Origin: Chromatiales bacterium
GTDB taxonomy: Bacteria > Pseudomonadota > Gammaproteobacteria > Steroidobacterales > GCA-2729495
Reading direction: 5' to 3'
DNA: 33,760 bases
Assembly: GCA_020831895.1 (NCBI GenBank)
Contig: JAFIFS010000079.1
Span: forward strand, 1-33,760
How positions within the stretch are numbered: position 1 is the stretch's first letter; every line of letters begins with the position of its first letter. Made by a program: the position numbers and the translations under genes. The notes beneath the pieces are model-generated. The model had not been told where the DNA came from. It saw nothing but the letters and a program-made list of their open reading frames with translations, and searched no databases. Of the stretch, positions 6,647 to 14,147 are shown in pieces.

Positions 6647-7324
6647 ATGTCCCGGGCGGCTGCTTCACATCCACTGCCAGGCGGGCTGCTGCCGGCGGCC
6701 TGCGCCGCGCACCTGTCGCAGGACCCGGGCAGTGACGACCCCGGCTGGCCTGCACTGGCCCCGGCAGAGCTCGAGGCCAGCCGCAGCATGCGCCCGAGGC
6801 GCGCGCGCGAATTCCACCACGGCCGCCACTGCGCGCGGCAGGCGCTGGCCCGGCTGGGCCTGCCGGCGCTGCCGCTGCCGCAGGGCGAAGACCGTGCACC
6901 CTGCTGGCCGGCCGGCGTCACCGGCTCGATCTCCCACAGCGGGAGCTGGGCCATCGCCGCCGTCGCGCTGGCCCGCGACCTCGCAGGCCTTGGCCTGGAC
7001 ATCGAGCCCGATGACCCGCTGCCGCTCGACGTGCACGCGCTCGTCTGCCGACCCGGCGAGGCGCGGCGTTTCGACGGGATGGGCACAGACCCGGCGCGGC
7101 TGTTGTTCAGCGCGAAGGAAAGCCTATACAAGTGCCTCTGGCCGCTGACGGGCCGCTTCCTGGAGTTCAGCGAGATCGAGCTGTCGCCGGCGCCGGGCGG
7201 CTTCACGGCCCGCTACTGCGGCCAGGGCGCGCCGCTGAAGCTGGACCGGCTCATCGGCCGCATCGGCCAGGCGCACGGTCTGGTGCTGACTGCCGCCTGG
7301 ATCCCGGCGGCAGGCTCAGGCTGA
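6647..7324 (+). CDS. 4'-phosphopantetheinyl transferase, Sfp/EntD type (225 aa)
   Basis: The enzyme moves phosphopantetheine from CoA to a Ser of carrier proteins. Family motifs are all visible: RRAREFHHGRHCARQAL (52-67), GSISHSGSWAIAAVA (93-107), LGLDIEPD with Asp118/Glu120 (115-122) and FSAKESLYKCLWP (154-166, with Glu158 and Lys162). Length is typical for EntD-like enzymes. An ATG at 6610 is out of frame, so 6647 is taken as start. The gene converges on the WecA-like gene with a 26-base gap. The acyl carrier protein at 23538-23849 in this same window is a likely target. That pairing is inferred, since such enzymes may also serve other carriers. Confidence 0.92.
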   Translation: MSRAAASHPLPGGLLPAACAAHLSQDPGSDDPGWPALAPAELEASRSMRPRRAREFHHGRHCARQALARLGLPALPLPQGEDRAPCWPAGVTGSISHSGSWAIAAVALARDLAGLGLDIEPDDPLPLDVHALVCRPGEARRFDGMGTDPARLLFSAKESLYKCLWPLTGRFLEFSEIELSPAPGGFTARYCGQGAPLKLDRLIGRIGQAHGLVLTAAWIPAAGSG

Positions 7325-7350
7325 CTTCTTGCGGCTGGCCGAAGAGGCCA

Positions 7351-8589
7351 TCACCGCGGACGCCGGCGGGACAACGAAGCCTCCGGCGGGACAACGAAGC
7401 CTCCGGCGGCCCGACCCCGGCCTTCGCGGTGGGCCTCATCCTGGCGGCGGTCGCGGCCCGAGCGGCGTTCCGGGCCCGTCCATACGCGGGCCTGGTGGCG
7501 CCGGTCGCGGCCGTCGCGCCGGCGGCAGATCGAGCGGCGCACGAAGCGCATCACGCGCCAGGCGCGCATGATCATCCAGAAGTACAGCAGGCCCAGCGCG
7601 AGGAAGCCCAGCGCGAGCGTCAGCTCGTTGAACGCATACTGCACGCTGGCCAGCGCCACCGCGACTCCGCCGAGCGCGATCAGCACCATGATGCCGACGG
7701 TCTGGTTCACCGAGTACCCGGCAAGCTGGAACACGTGGTGCAGGTGCTCGCGGTCCGGGGCGAACGGCGAGCGCCCGCGCAGGATGCGCCGGAGCATCAT
7801 CGCGACCGCGTCGATCACCGGCAGCATGACGAACCACAGCGCCGCGGCCGGGGCGAACGCCCGCGCCTCGCCCTGCGAGAGCGAGATCGCGAACCAGGTC
7901 AGCGTGAAGCCGATGAACATGCTGCCCGCATCGCCCATGAAGACCGAGGCGCGCTCGCGGCCGGGCAGCCGCAGGTTGAACGCGAGGAAGCCGGCGATTG
8001 CCGCGGCGAGCAGCGCCAGCAGCACGATGTCGGCCCCGCCCCAGAACAGGCCCGCTGCGCCCAGGCCGAGTATCGAGACGAGCGCGAGGCTGCCGCTCAG
8101 GCCATCCAGCCCGTCGCACATGTTCAGCGCGTTGATCACCCCCAGCGTCGCGAACACGGTGAACGGGATCGCAAAGAGGCCGAGTTCCAGCACCCGGCCG
8201 GAAAAGGTCATCGTGCCCAGGTCCTGCAGCACGACCCCGCCGCCGAAGACCATGACCAGCGCCGCGACGATCTGCGCGAGAAAGCGCGCCAGCGGGCTGA
8301 GTTCGTGGCGGTCGTCGATGACGCCGACCAGCACCAGCAGCGCGCCACCGGCCAGGTAGCTCAGCAGCGGGCGCGAGAGTTCCAGCCAGCCCGCCATGGC
8401 CCCGGTCAGCAGCGCTGTCACCAGCGCGAGGAAAATCGCCAGACCGCCGACCAGCGGCGTCGGCGCATTGTGGCTCTTGCGCTCGTTAGGTACGTCGACC
8501 AGCCCGACCGCGATCGCGACCGGTCGCAGCCCACGGACCAGGGCGACCGTGGCGAGGAAGGTGAACAGGCAGATCAGCAGTATGGACAT
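7351..8589 (-). CDS. WecA/TagO-like undecaprenyl-phosphate sugar-1-phosphate transferase (412 aa)
   Basis: This membrane enzyme transfers a HexNAc-1-phosphate from UDP-sugar to undecaprenyl phosphate and so starts glycan assembly on the inner membrane. About ten hydrophobic segments are seen. Family motifs are KSHNAPTPLVGGLA (38-51), GVIDDRHEL with the Asp pair at 92-93, NALNMCDGLDGLSG (153-166), VFMGDAGSMFIGF and the His motif REHLHHVF. The C-terminus is Arg-rich (RRSICRRRDGRDRR, GPERRSGRDRR) and cytoplasmic. The last 17 or so codons run through a 20-bp tandem duplication that changes the frame. With one copy the protein would end in a different tail (ending RKKSA) at a stop near 7316. The first enzymatic step has a second candidate in this window, the transferase at 12306-13787. 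Confidence 0.93.
   Translation of the reverse strand: MSILLICLFTFLATVALVRGLRPVAIAVGLVDVPNERKSHNAPTPLVGGLAIFLALVTALLTGAMAGWLELSRPLLSYLAGGALLVLVGVIDDRHELSPLARFLAQIVAALVMVFGGGVVLQDLGTMTFSGRVLELGLFAIPFTVFATLGVINALNMCDGLDGLSGSLALVSILGLGAAGLFWGGADIVLLALLAAAIAGFLAFNLRLPGRERASVFMGDAGSMFIGFTLTWFAISLSQGEARAFAPAAALWFVMLPVIDAVAMMLRRILRGRSPFAPDREHLHHVFQLAGYSVNQTVGIMVLIALGGVAVALASVQYAFNELTLALGFLALGLLYFWMIMRAWRVMRFVRRSICRRRDGRDRRHQARVWTGPERRSGRDRRQDEAHREGRGRAAGGFVVPPEASLSRRRPR
7365..7404. repeat. Tandem 20-bp direct repeat inside the WecA-like 3' end
   Basis: The unit GGCGGGACAACGAAGCCTCC occurs twice without a gap (7365-7384 and 7385-7404), and a GGCGG remnant follows. Twenty is not a multiple of three, so loss or gain of one unit changes the C-terminal reading frame of the overlying gene. 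Confidence 0.93.
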
Positions 8590-8898
8590 GGCGGCTTGTC
8601 GTTATCGTTCTAGTTATTGTCATCCTGGCCCGCAGGCGTGCAACCACGCCCCCATAGCGCCACATCCTGCCCCATCGGTGCACGGCTGTCTGCGAACCGC
8701 CGCACAGCATAATGCGGCGCAGCGAAAAGCATTTTTGCGTACACTATCAACGAATCCGGGGGATTGCGCACTGTACTGTGCCTGCAGGTTGCAGGGGGCC
8801 TCGCATGCGATCAAGTGAAGATTCGGTAAGGTCGCTTGCTTCCCCGCTCGGCTAATGTTTCACCCCGTGATAAACCGAACCGTCGACTGGAGTCATCC
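8590..8898. promoter_or_regulatory. Divergent intergenic region, WecA-like and export operons
   Basis: These 309 bases lie between divergent genes and should carry both promoters. An AAGCATTTTTGCGTACACTATCAA stretch (in two parts, about 8727-8750) is the most AT-rich piece. A GGAG ribosome binding site (8889-8892) precedes the ATG at 8899. A sigma-54-like TTGCA lies at 8788-8792, but its upstream half does not match the consensus. No RNA gene or further ORF of conviction was seen. Confidence 0.4.
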
Positions 8899-9474
8899 AT
8901 GCGCATCGCTCAGCTGATCGCCCGGCCCTGCGCCGCCCTGCTGCTGGCCCTGGGCCTTGCGGCCCCGGCCCTGGCCGAGGACAACACCCGACCCGCCTAC
9001 CTGATCAACCCCGGCGACGTGCTGACGGTCTCCGTATGGAAGGAGCCGGAGCTCGAGCGCGCCGTCATCGTCCGCCCGGATGGCGGCTTCTCTTTCCCGC
9101 TGGCCGGCCAGATCCAGGCCGAAGGCCGCAGCATCCAGGAGGTCCAGGACATCCTGACCGAGCGGCTGGACCGCTACATCCCGGAGCCAGTGGTCACGCT
9201 CTCGCTGGCGGAGATCCGCGGCAACAAGATCTACGTGATCGGACAGGTGCAGCGTCCGGGCGAGTTCCTCGTCAACACGAATGTCGACGTGATGCAGGCG
9301 CTCAGCATGGCCGGCGGCGGCACGCCGTTCGCCCAGCTCAACAACGTGCGAATCCTGCGCCGAGAGGGCGGACGCCAGGTCGCGATCCCGTTCCGGTTTG
9401 ACGATGTCGTGCGTGGCCGCGACCTCGAGCAGAACATCCTGCTGCAGGCCGGCGATACGGTGGTCGTGCCCTGA
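8899..9474 (+). CDS. Polysaccharide export protein, Wza-like, non-lipoprotein (191 aa)
   Basis: A periplasmic/outer-membrane export protein with poly-export and SLBB domains. The start at 8899 follows a GGAG site and gives a clean signal peptide (hydrophobic core then ALAEDN, cleaved after Ala). An upstream ATG at 8836 would prefix a charged stretch and is rejected. The PES domain is YLINPGDVLTVSVWKEPE with VIVRPDGGFSFPLAGQI. The SLBB domain starts at IYVIGQVQRPGEFLVNTNVDVMQALSMAGG (quoted in part: VIGQVQRPGEF) and ends GDTVVVP. There is no lipobox Cys, unlike the export protein at 22785-23420. Two bases separate it from the barrel gene, so the two are an operon. Confidence 0.93.
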   Translation: MRIAQLIARPCAALLLALGLAAPALAEDNTRPAYLINPGDVLTVSVWKEPELERAVIVRPDGGFSFPLAGQIQAEGRSIQEVQDILTERLDRYIPEPVVTLSLAEIRGNKIYVIGQVQRPGEFLVNTNVDVMQALSMAGGGTPFAQLNNVRILRREGGRQVAIPFRFDDVVRGRDLEQNILLQAGDTVVVP

Positions 9475-9476
9475 TC

Positions 9477-10787
9477 ATGGGCACCCGCGCGCACCGCCTT
9501 GCGCTGGCCGCTGCGGCGGCGCTGCTTGCAGGCGGGCCGGCCTCGGCCCAGCTGGCCTGGGAGGCGCAGCCCCGCATCAGCGTCGGCGGCGTGTTCGAGG
9601 ACAACCCGCGCCTGCGCGCATCCGGCGCCGCCGACAACAACCAGGTGGCTGGCGGCTTGCTCGACGCCGAGATGCGGCTGTCGGCGCGCACGCAGCGCAC
9701 CGAGCTGCAGTTCCGGCCGCGGATCCGCTCCAGCCGCTACCTGAAGGACAACCCGGAGCTCGAGGACGACGACATCTTCCTGCGGCTCAACCTGTCCCAC
9801 CTGCTGGAGCGGATGAGCTTCGGCCTCGGTGCGAACTACGAGGTGGTGGGCACGCGCAGCAGCGAGTTCATCAGCGCAATCCCGGATGACCCGGACGACC
9901 CGCCGCCGGTCGGCGATACCGGCGAGCTGGTGCGCGTCGACGACGAGCGCACGCTGTGGTCGGTCAACCCCTCGTTTTCCTGGGCATTGACCGAGCGCAA
10001 CCGGTTAGACTTGTTCGCCGGGTATACGAACGTCTCCTTCGAGCGCAGCGGGCTGGGCAGCCGCGGCGACTACGACTACATCTCCAGCGGCGCAACGTTC
10101 AGCCATGCGTTCGACGCGCGCAACCGCGTGTTCACGACAGCGACGTACAACCGCTTCGAGTCCGACCGGGCCGGCTTCATCGTCAGCACGACCTCCAACG
10201 ACTACGGACTGAGCGTGGGCTATGAGCGCGCCCTGAGCGAGACCTGGACGGCCACCGTGTCCCTGGGCGCAAACCGCAACGAGTCGCGCACGGTCATCGA
10301 TCCTCCCCAGCCAGTCTGCGACATCGTGTTCGACCCGGAGTTCGGCTTCATCATCGTCCCCTGCCCCGACACCTTCCGGGCCACCGCCTCCAACTTCATC
10401 GGCAGCGGCGAGCTGCGCCGGCGCGGCGAGCTGATGACGGTCACCGCAGCGCTGAGCCGTGCGATCACGCCAAGCGCCAGCGGCACGGAGGTCGTGCGCG
10501 ATACTGCCCGGCTGTTCTTCGACCGCGACTTCACGCCGCTGCTGAGCGGGACGCTCGGCATCGTGGTGTTCAGCGAGGAAAGCGTGGGCGAGTTTGCCAC
10601 CCGCGACCGCACCTACCTGCGCATCGACACCGTGGGCCGCTGGCGGCTGGCGCGTGAGTGGTTCGCCCGGGTCAGCTACGCCTACACCCGGGACCAGGAC
10701 GACCTGCGCGTGGGCGGCGATGCGCGTGAGCGCCACCGGGTGTTCGTTGGCCTTGAGTACCGGGGGCTGGGCTGGCGGAGCTTCTGA
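9477..10787 (+). CDS. Outer-membrane beta-barrel protein of the polysaccharide locus (436 aa)
   Basis: The signal peptide runs to about residue 24 (GGPASAQL). The rest is alternating hydrophobic/polar beta strands with frequent Asn/Arg/Thr, for example RTELQFRPRIRSSRYL and FTTATYNRFESDRAG, and the protein ends in a typical barrel signature (HRVFVGLEYRGLGWRSF, aromatic last residue). This fits the barrel proteins that sit beside export genes in exopolysaccharide/exosortase loci, though exact orthology is not shown. An acidic loop with DDPDDPP lies near residue 140. It follows the export gene by two bases. A paralogue-like barrel lies at 18859-20283. The likely role is as an outer-membrane exit or partner of the export protein. 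Confidence 0.85.
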   Translation: MGTRAHRLALAAAAALLAGGPASAQLAWEAQPRISVGGVFEDNPRLRASGAADNNQVAGGLLDAEMRLSARTQRTELQFRPRIRSSRYLKDNPELEDDDIFLRLNLSHLLERMSFGLGANYEVVGTRSSEFISAIPDDPDDPPPVGDTGELVRVDDERTLWSVNPSFSWALTERNRLDLFAGYTNVSFERSGLGSRGDYDYISSGATFSHAFDARNRVFTTATYNRFESDRAGFIVSTTSNDYGLSVGYERALSETWTATVSLGANRNESRTVIDPPQPVCDIVFDPEFGFIIVPCPDTFRATASNFIGSGELRRRGELMTVTAALSRAITPSASGTEVVRDTARLFFDRDFTPLLSGTLGIVVFSEESVGEFATRDRTYLRIDTVGRWRLAREWFARVSYAYTRDQDDLRVGGDARERHRVFVGLEYRGLGWRSF

Positions 10788-10826
10788 GAGCAGCGCAGGC
10801 CCGCAGGGCTGCCGGCAGGCAGAAGA

Positions 10827-10901
10827 TGGTGGGCGATGCTGGGATTGAACCAGCGACCTCTGCTGTGTGAAAGCAGCGCTCTCCCACTGAGCTAATCGCC
10901 C
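10827..10901 (-). tRNA. tRNA-Val (anticodon CAC)
   Basis: The minus strand reads GGGCGATTAGCTCAGTGG, then a CTGCT/AGCAG anticodon stem with loop TTCACAC (anticodon CAC, codon GTG). The T arm is GCTGGTTCAATCCCAGC and the 3' end is ATCGCCCACCA (75 nt, CCA encoded). It stands alone, antisense to the surrounding plus-strand genes, between the barrel gene and the ATPase gene. A tRNA inside such a locus may mark a past junction of two blocks. Confidence 0.97.
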
Positions 10902-10977
10902 GCGGCGCGCATCATAGCCGGTCGGGGCCGGGGTTGGCAAAGGGTCCCGGCCGCCCGCCGAAGATCAGGACAAAGGG

Positions 10978-12282
10978 ATGTACGAAGAGCATTTCAGACT
11001 CAGCTGCCGGCCGTTCGACATCTCGCCGGATCCGCGCTTCGTCTACATGACGGCGCAGCACTCGCGCGCGATCGCCAACATGCGTTTCGCGCTGCTGAAC
11101 CACGACAGCTTCGTCATCATCACGGGCGAGATCGGCATCGGCAAGACGACGATCATCAACAGCGTGCTCGAGGGCCTGGGCGAGGACTACGTGACCGCCA
11201 AGCTTACGCATACGACGCTCTCCGACATCGAGCTGCTGCAGGCGCTGCTGTCGGCCTTCGGCATGCCCAACTACAGCAAGAAGAAGGTGCTGCTGCTGGA
11301 CCAGCTGCGTGACTTCTGCCTGGACCAGAAAGAGCAGGGCCGCCACGTCGTCATCATCGTCGACGAGGCGCAGAACCTCAGCGAGACCGCGCTGGAGGAG
11401 CTGCGGCTGCTCTCCTGCATCGACACCACGGAGCGGCGCATCATCTCGATCGTGCTGACCGGGCAGCCCGGCCTCAACGACCTGCTGGATTCACCCGGCC
11501 TGATGCAGCTGCGCCAGCGCGCGCGACTGCGCCAGCACCTCGATGCGCTGAACGAGGACGAGACCACCGACTACATCAACCACCGCCTGGAAATCGCCGG
11601 GCGCAACGCGGCCGAGCTGTTCGAGCCCGGCGTGCCGGGCGAGATCCACCGCCTCACCTTCGGCATCCCGAGGCTCATCAACACACTCTGCGATACCGCG
11701 CTGACCGCCTGCATGGTGGACGAGAAGGACAAGGTCGATCTCGACATGATCGACTCCGTCGTCCAGGAGTTGCGCTGGACCTGGTTCGAGGACCGGCGCC
11801 AGACCCGCCAGCCCACGGGCCGCGGCGATGCCGGGGACGACAGCACGGGCGCGCGCATCACGCTGATGGTCCACCGCGGCGGCGAGCTGGTGGACCAGCT
11901 GGAGGCTGACCGCTTCCCGCTCGTCATCGGACGCAGCAACGCCAACGACCTGGTGCTCATCGACAAGGAGGTCAGCCGGCGCCACGCGCTGATCGACTGC
12001 ATTGGCGGCATTTTCGTGGTCGAGGATCTGAACAGCCGCAACGGCATCCTGGTCAACCAGAAACGTCGCGCGCGCGCGCTGCTGCGCTCGGGCGACGTCA
12101 TCACCTTCGGACTGATGGAGGTCGTCTTCCACGCCGACGCAAGCCAGGTGCCGAAGTTCCAGAGGACGGCATCACTTCGCCCCACCCTCGCCGTGGGCGA
12201 CAGCATCGACGATACCGGCCGCCAGACCCAGCTGGTGGAGCCCGGCAGCGAGACGATCGTCTCCAGCAAGCCCGGCAGCTGA
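10978..12282 (+). CDS. ExeA-like AAA ATPase fused to a C-terminal FHA domain (434 aa)
   Basis: Residues 1 to about 270 are an ExeA/GspA-type ATPase: Walker A GEIGIGKT (50-57), Walker B VVIIVDEAQ (124-132), sensor-like stretch IVLTGQPGLNDLL and the typical start FRLSCRPFDISPDP. The same type occurs as the putative secretion ATPase of exosortase A loci. A linker follows, then an FHA domain at about 295-385 with all key motifs (VIGRSNANDL, SRRHA, NSRNG), which binds phosphothreonine. The Ser/Thr-rich tail is acidic. A weak ribosome binding site precedes the ATG. The FHA tail suggests control by a Ser/Thr kinase, which is not in the window. The gene is separated from its neighbours by a tRNA and by a short 23-base convergent gap. 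Confidence 0.9.
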   Translation: MYEEHFRLSCRPFDISPDPRFVYMTAQHSRAIANMRFALLNHDSFVIITGEIGIGKTTIINSVLEGLGEDYVTAKLTHTTLSDIELLQALLSAFGMPNYSKKKVLLLDQLRDFCLDQKEQGRHVVIIVDEAQNLSETALEELRLLSCIDTTERRIISIVLTGQPGLNDLLDSPGLMQLRQRARLRQHLDALNEDETTDYINHRLEIAGRNAAELFEPGVPGEIHRLTFGIPRLINTLCDTALTACMVDEKDKVDLDMIDSVVQELRWTWFEDRRQTRQPTGRGDAGDDSTGARITLMVHRGGELVDQLEADRFPLVIGRSNANDLVLIDKEVSRRHALIDCIGGIFVVEDLNSRNGILVNQKRRARALLRSGDVITFGLMEVVFHADASQVPKFQRTASLRPTLAVGDSIDDTGRQTQLVEPGSETIVSSKPGS

Positions 12283-12305
12283 GCCCTGCTTCCCGCCGGC
12301 AGCCG

Positions 12306-13787
12306 TCAGGCTGCGTCGCGCCGCGCGCCGCTGTCCTCCTCGGGCGCCGGCGCTTCGGCCGGCTCCGGCTCAGCCTGGCCGGCGCTGGCCGGCTCCTCGG
12401 CGCGGCGCCGGCCCGCCATCGCCGTGCCACGGCCGAAAAACACCACCTCGGCCGTCTGCATCAGGATCAGCATGTCGGTGATGATGCCGGCGTTCTTCAC
12501 GTAGTACAGGTCGTACTTGAGTTTCTCGCGCGCGTCGTCCACCGACGAGCCGTAGGGAAAGTTGAGCTGGGCCCAGCCGGCCAGCCCGGGCCGCACGCAG
12601 TGACGGTAGTAGTACAGCGGCACCTGGGCAGAGAGCTGCTCGACGAACTCCGGACGCTCCGGCCGCGGGCCGACGACGCTCATGTCGCCGCGGATGATGT
12701 TGATCAGCTGCGGCAGCTCGTCGATGCGGAAACGGCGCAGCCAATGCCCGGTGCGGGTGATGCGGTCGTCGTCATCTTTGGCCCAGCGGGCGTTGCCGTC
12801 CTTCTCAGCATCCGCGCGCATGCTGCGGAACTTCAGCAGCGAGAACGGGCGCCCATGGCAGCCGACCCGGACCTGCTGATACAGCACCGGCAGCCGCCGG
12901 CCGTCCTCCAGCCGGATTGCGATGGCGGCCAGCAGCATCAGCGGCGCGGTCAACAGCAGCAGGATCAGCGCAAAACTGACATCGAAGGCCCGCTTCAGCC
13001 AGCGGTAGACGATCTCGGTATGGCGGCTGTGCTCGAACAGCAGCCAGGCCGGGTGCAGGACGTCGAGGTCGATCTTCTCGGTCTCGCGCTCCAGGAAAGA
13101 CACGACCTCGGTCACCGGGATGCCGGACAGCTTGAGCTCGAGCAGCTGCTCGACCGGGAACGAGTTGCGCCGCTCGTCGATCGCGACGACGATCTCGTCG
13201 ACCTTCAGCGCGCGCAGCTTGCGGGGGTTGAGGTCGACCAGCGGGCTGATACCCAGTGCCTCGGCCGACTCGCGCTCGGCCTGGTTCACCGGAACGTAGC
13301 CGACGATGCGAAACCGACGCTGGTCTGAGCGGCGTCGAAGCATGCTGATCCGGGCCGCGGCCTGGCCTGTGCCCAGCACGACGATACGGCGCTTGGCCTG
13401 GCCCTCGTCCACCGCGGCCAGGGTCAGCCGGCGCACCAGCCAGACGCCCATACCGGTCAGCAGCACGGACACCCCGAGCACGGAGCGGCCGCTGGCCAGC
13501 GGAGGGAAGACGAAGTAGGTCACGATGCAGGCCAGCACGACCAGCATCATCGCGAAGATCACCCGCACCCGTGTCTCGCGCCGGGTCGGGCGCTGGCGCG
13601 GACGGTACAGCCCGACGCTGAGCAGGCCCAGCAGCACGAAACCGGCGAAGACCAGCGCGGCCGGGGCGGTGGCCGCCGGTGTCGCCGAGGCAGGGCTCAG
13701 CAGGAGCACGGTCAGGTAGAAGGCCCCGGCCGCGACCGCCATGTCGCCTGCAAGCAGCAGCGGCGTTGGGCTGCCGATCCGACGCAT
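12306..13787 (-). CDS. Undecaprenyl-phosphate sugar phosphotransferase, EpsB/WcaJ type (493 aa)
   Basis: A membrane enzyme that moves a sugar-1-phosphate from a nucleotide sugar to undecaprenyl phosphate. The N-terminal half has about four membrane helices and a Rossmann-like domain (IVVLGTGQAAARI). A further helix, then the catalytic Bac_transf domain (RAFDVSFALILLLLTAPLML, KFRSMRADAEKD, RRFRIDELPQLINI, GDMSVVGPRPERPEF, RPGLAGWAQLNF), fills the rest. The frame is open farther upstream, but this start at ATG 13787 (MRRIGSPTP) matches the usual beginning of the first helix, and the upstream part holds a TATATT-like box. The tail is Ala/Glu/Pro-rich. Family resemblance is to the exosortase A-associated sugar transferases. 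The gene converges on the ATPase-FHA gene. Confidence 0.9.
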   Translation of the reverse strand: MRRIGSPTPLLLAGDMAVAAGAFYLTVLLLSPASATPAATAPAALVFAGFVLLGLLSVGLYRPRQRPTRRETRVRVIFAMMLVVLACIVTYFVFPPLASGRSVLGVSVLLTGMGVWLVRRLTLAAVDEGQAKRRIVVLGTGQAAARISMLRRRSDQRRFRIVGYVPVNQAERESAEALGISPLVDLNPRKLRALKVDEIVVAIDERRNSFPVEQLLELKLSGIPVTEVVSFLERETEKIDLDVLHPAWLLFEHSRHTEIVYRWLKRAFDVSFALILLLLTAPLMLLAAIAIRLEDGRRLPVLYQQVRVGCHGRPFSLLKFRSMRADAEKDGNARWAKDDDDRITRTGHWLRRFRIDELPQLINIIRGDMSVVGPRPERPEFVEQLSAQVPLYYYRHCVRPGLAGWAQLNFPYGSSVDDAREKLKYDLYYVKNAGIITDMLILMQTAEVVFFGRGTAMAGRRRAEEPASAGQAEPEPAEAPAPEEDSGARRDAA

Positions 13788-14147
13788 CAATGCGTTGACG
13801 GAGTTCAAGATGTGCTTCGCCCCAATCGGGTCCTGGCCTGGTGGCCAGAACTCTCCCGCGAGTGGAAAATATACGCTCAGGCCCGGTACTTGGCGAACCG
13901 GCACGACATAATGCCGGTGCACGCCAGCCCCCCCATCCTGCACAGGCCGCGTCGCTCGGGCGACGAACCAGTTCACAGGCACAGCATCACCGATGAATAT
14001 TTCTTTTTTTACAGTCGGATGCCTGCTTTTTCGCGAGTTGATGTGACTATCCCGGCTGAAGTACCTGCCCCGTTGCTATGATTCGCCCTCGCCGCGGCCT
14101 GGCGCGCACCGTTGCGCAGCAGGCCAGACCAGGAAAACCCGACCACC
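13788..14147. promoter_or_regulatory. 360-base divergent intergenic region
   Basis: The region separates the sugar phosphotransferase (minus) from the acyl-CoA ligase (plus). It contains an AT-rich tract with T7 (about 13993-14010), a minus-strand TATATT with a weak TTCGCC box 18 bases upstream (about 13867-13903), and a possible AGGAAA ribosome binding site 11-16 bases before the ATG at 14148. Both promoters probably lie here. No gene or RNA of conviction was found. The open frame on the minus strand across it is taken as chance. Confidence 0.45.

Noticed and set aside
5022-7148. Very long plus-strand open frame antisense to gltX
   Set aside because: It is antisense to an intact gltX with all motifs. 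Its His/Gln/Ala/Arg-rich translation is typical of a GC-rich reverse-strand shadow.
7132-8613. Long plus-strand open frame opposite the WecA-like gene
   Set aside because: The opposite strand encodes a complete multi-pass transferase with conserved motifs. The plus frame is a His/Arg/Gln-rich shadow.
8780-8792. Possible sigma-54 promoter before the export gene
   Set aside because: The TTGCA half is present, but the -24 GG is not at the right distance. Similar near-misses at 14098-14116 and 23505-23521 are off by one base.
13788-13982. N-terminal extension of the sugar phosphotransferase (65 residues)
   Set aside because: The extension has no membrane or domain features, lies across a promoter-like AT-rich box, and homologues start near the first helix.
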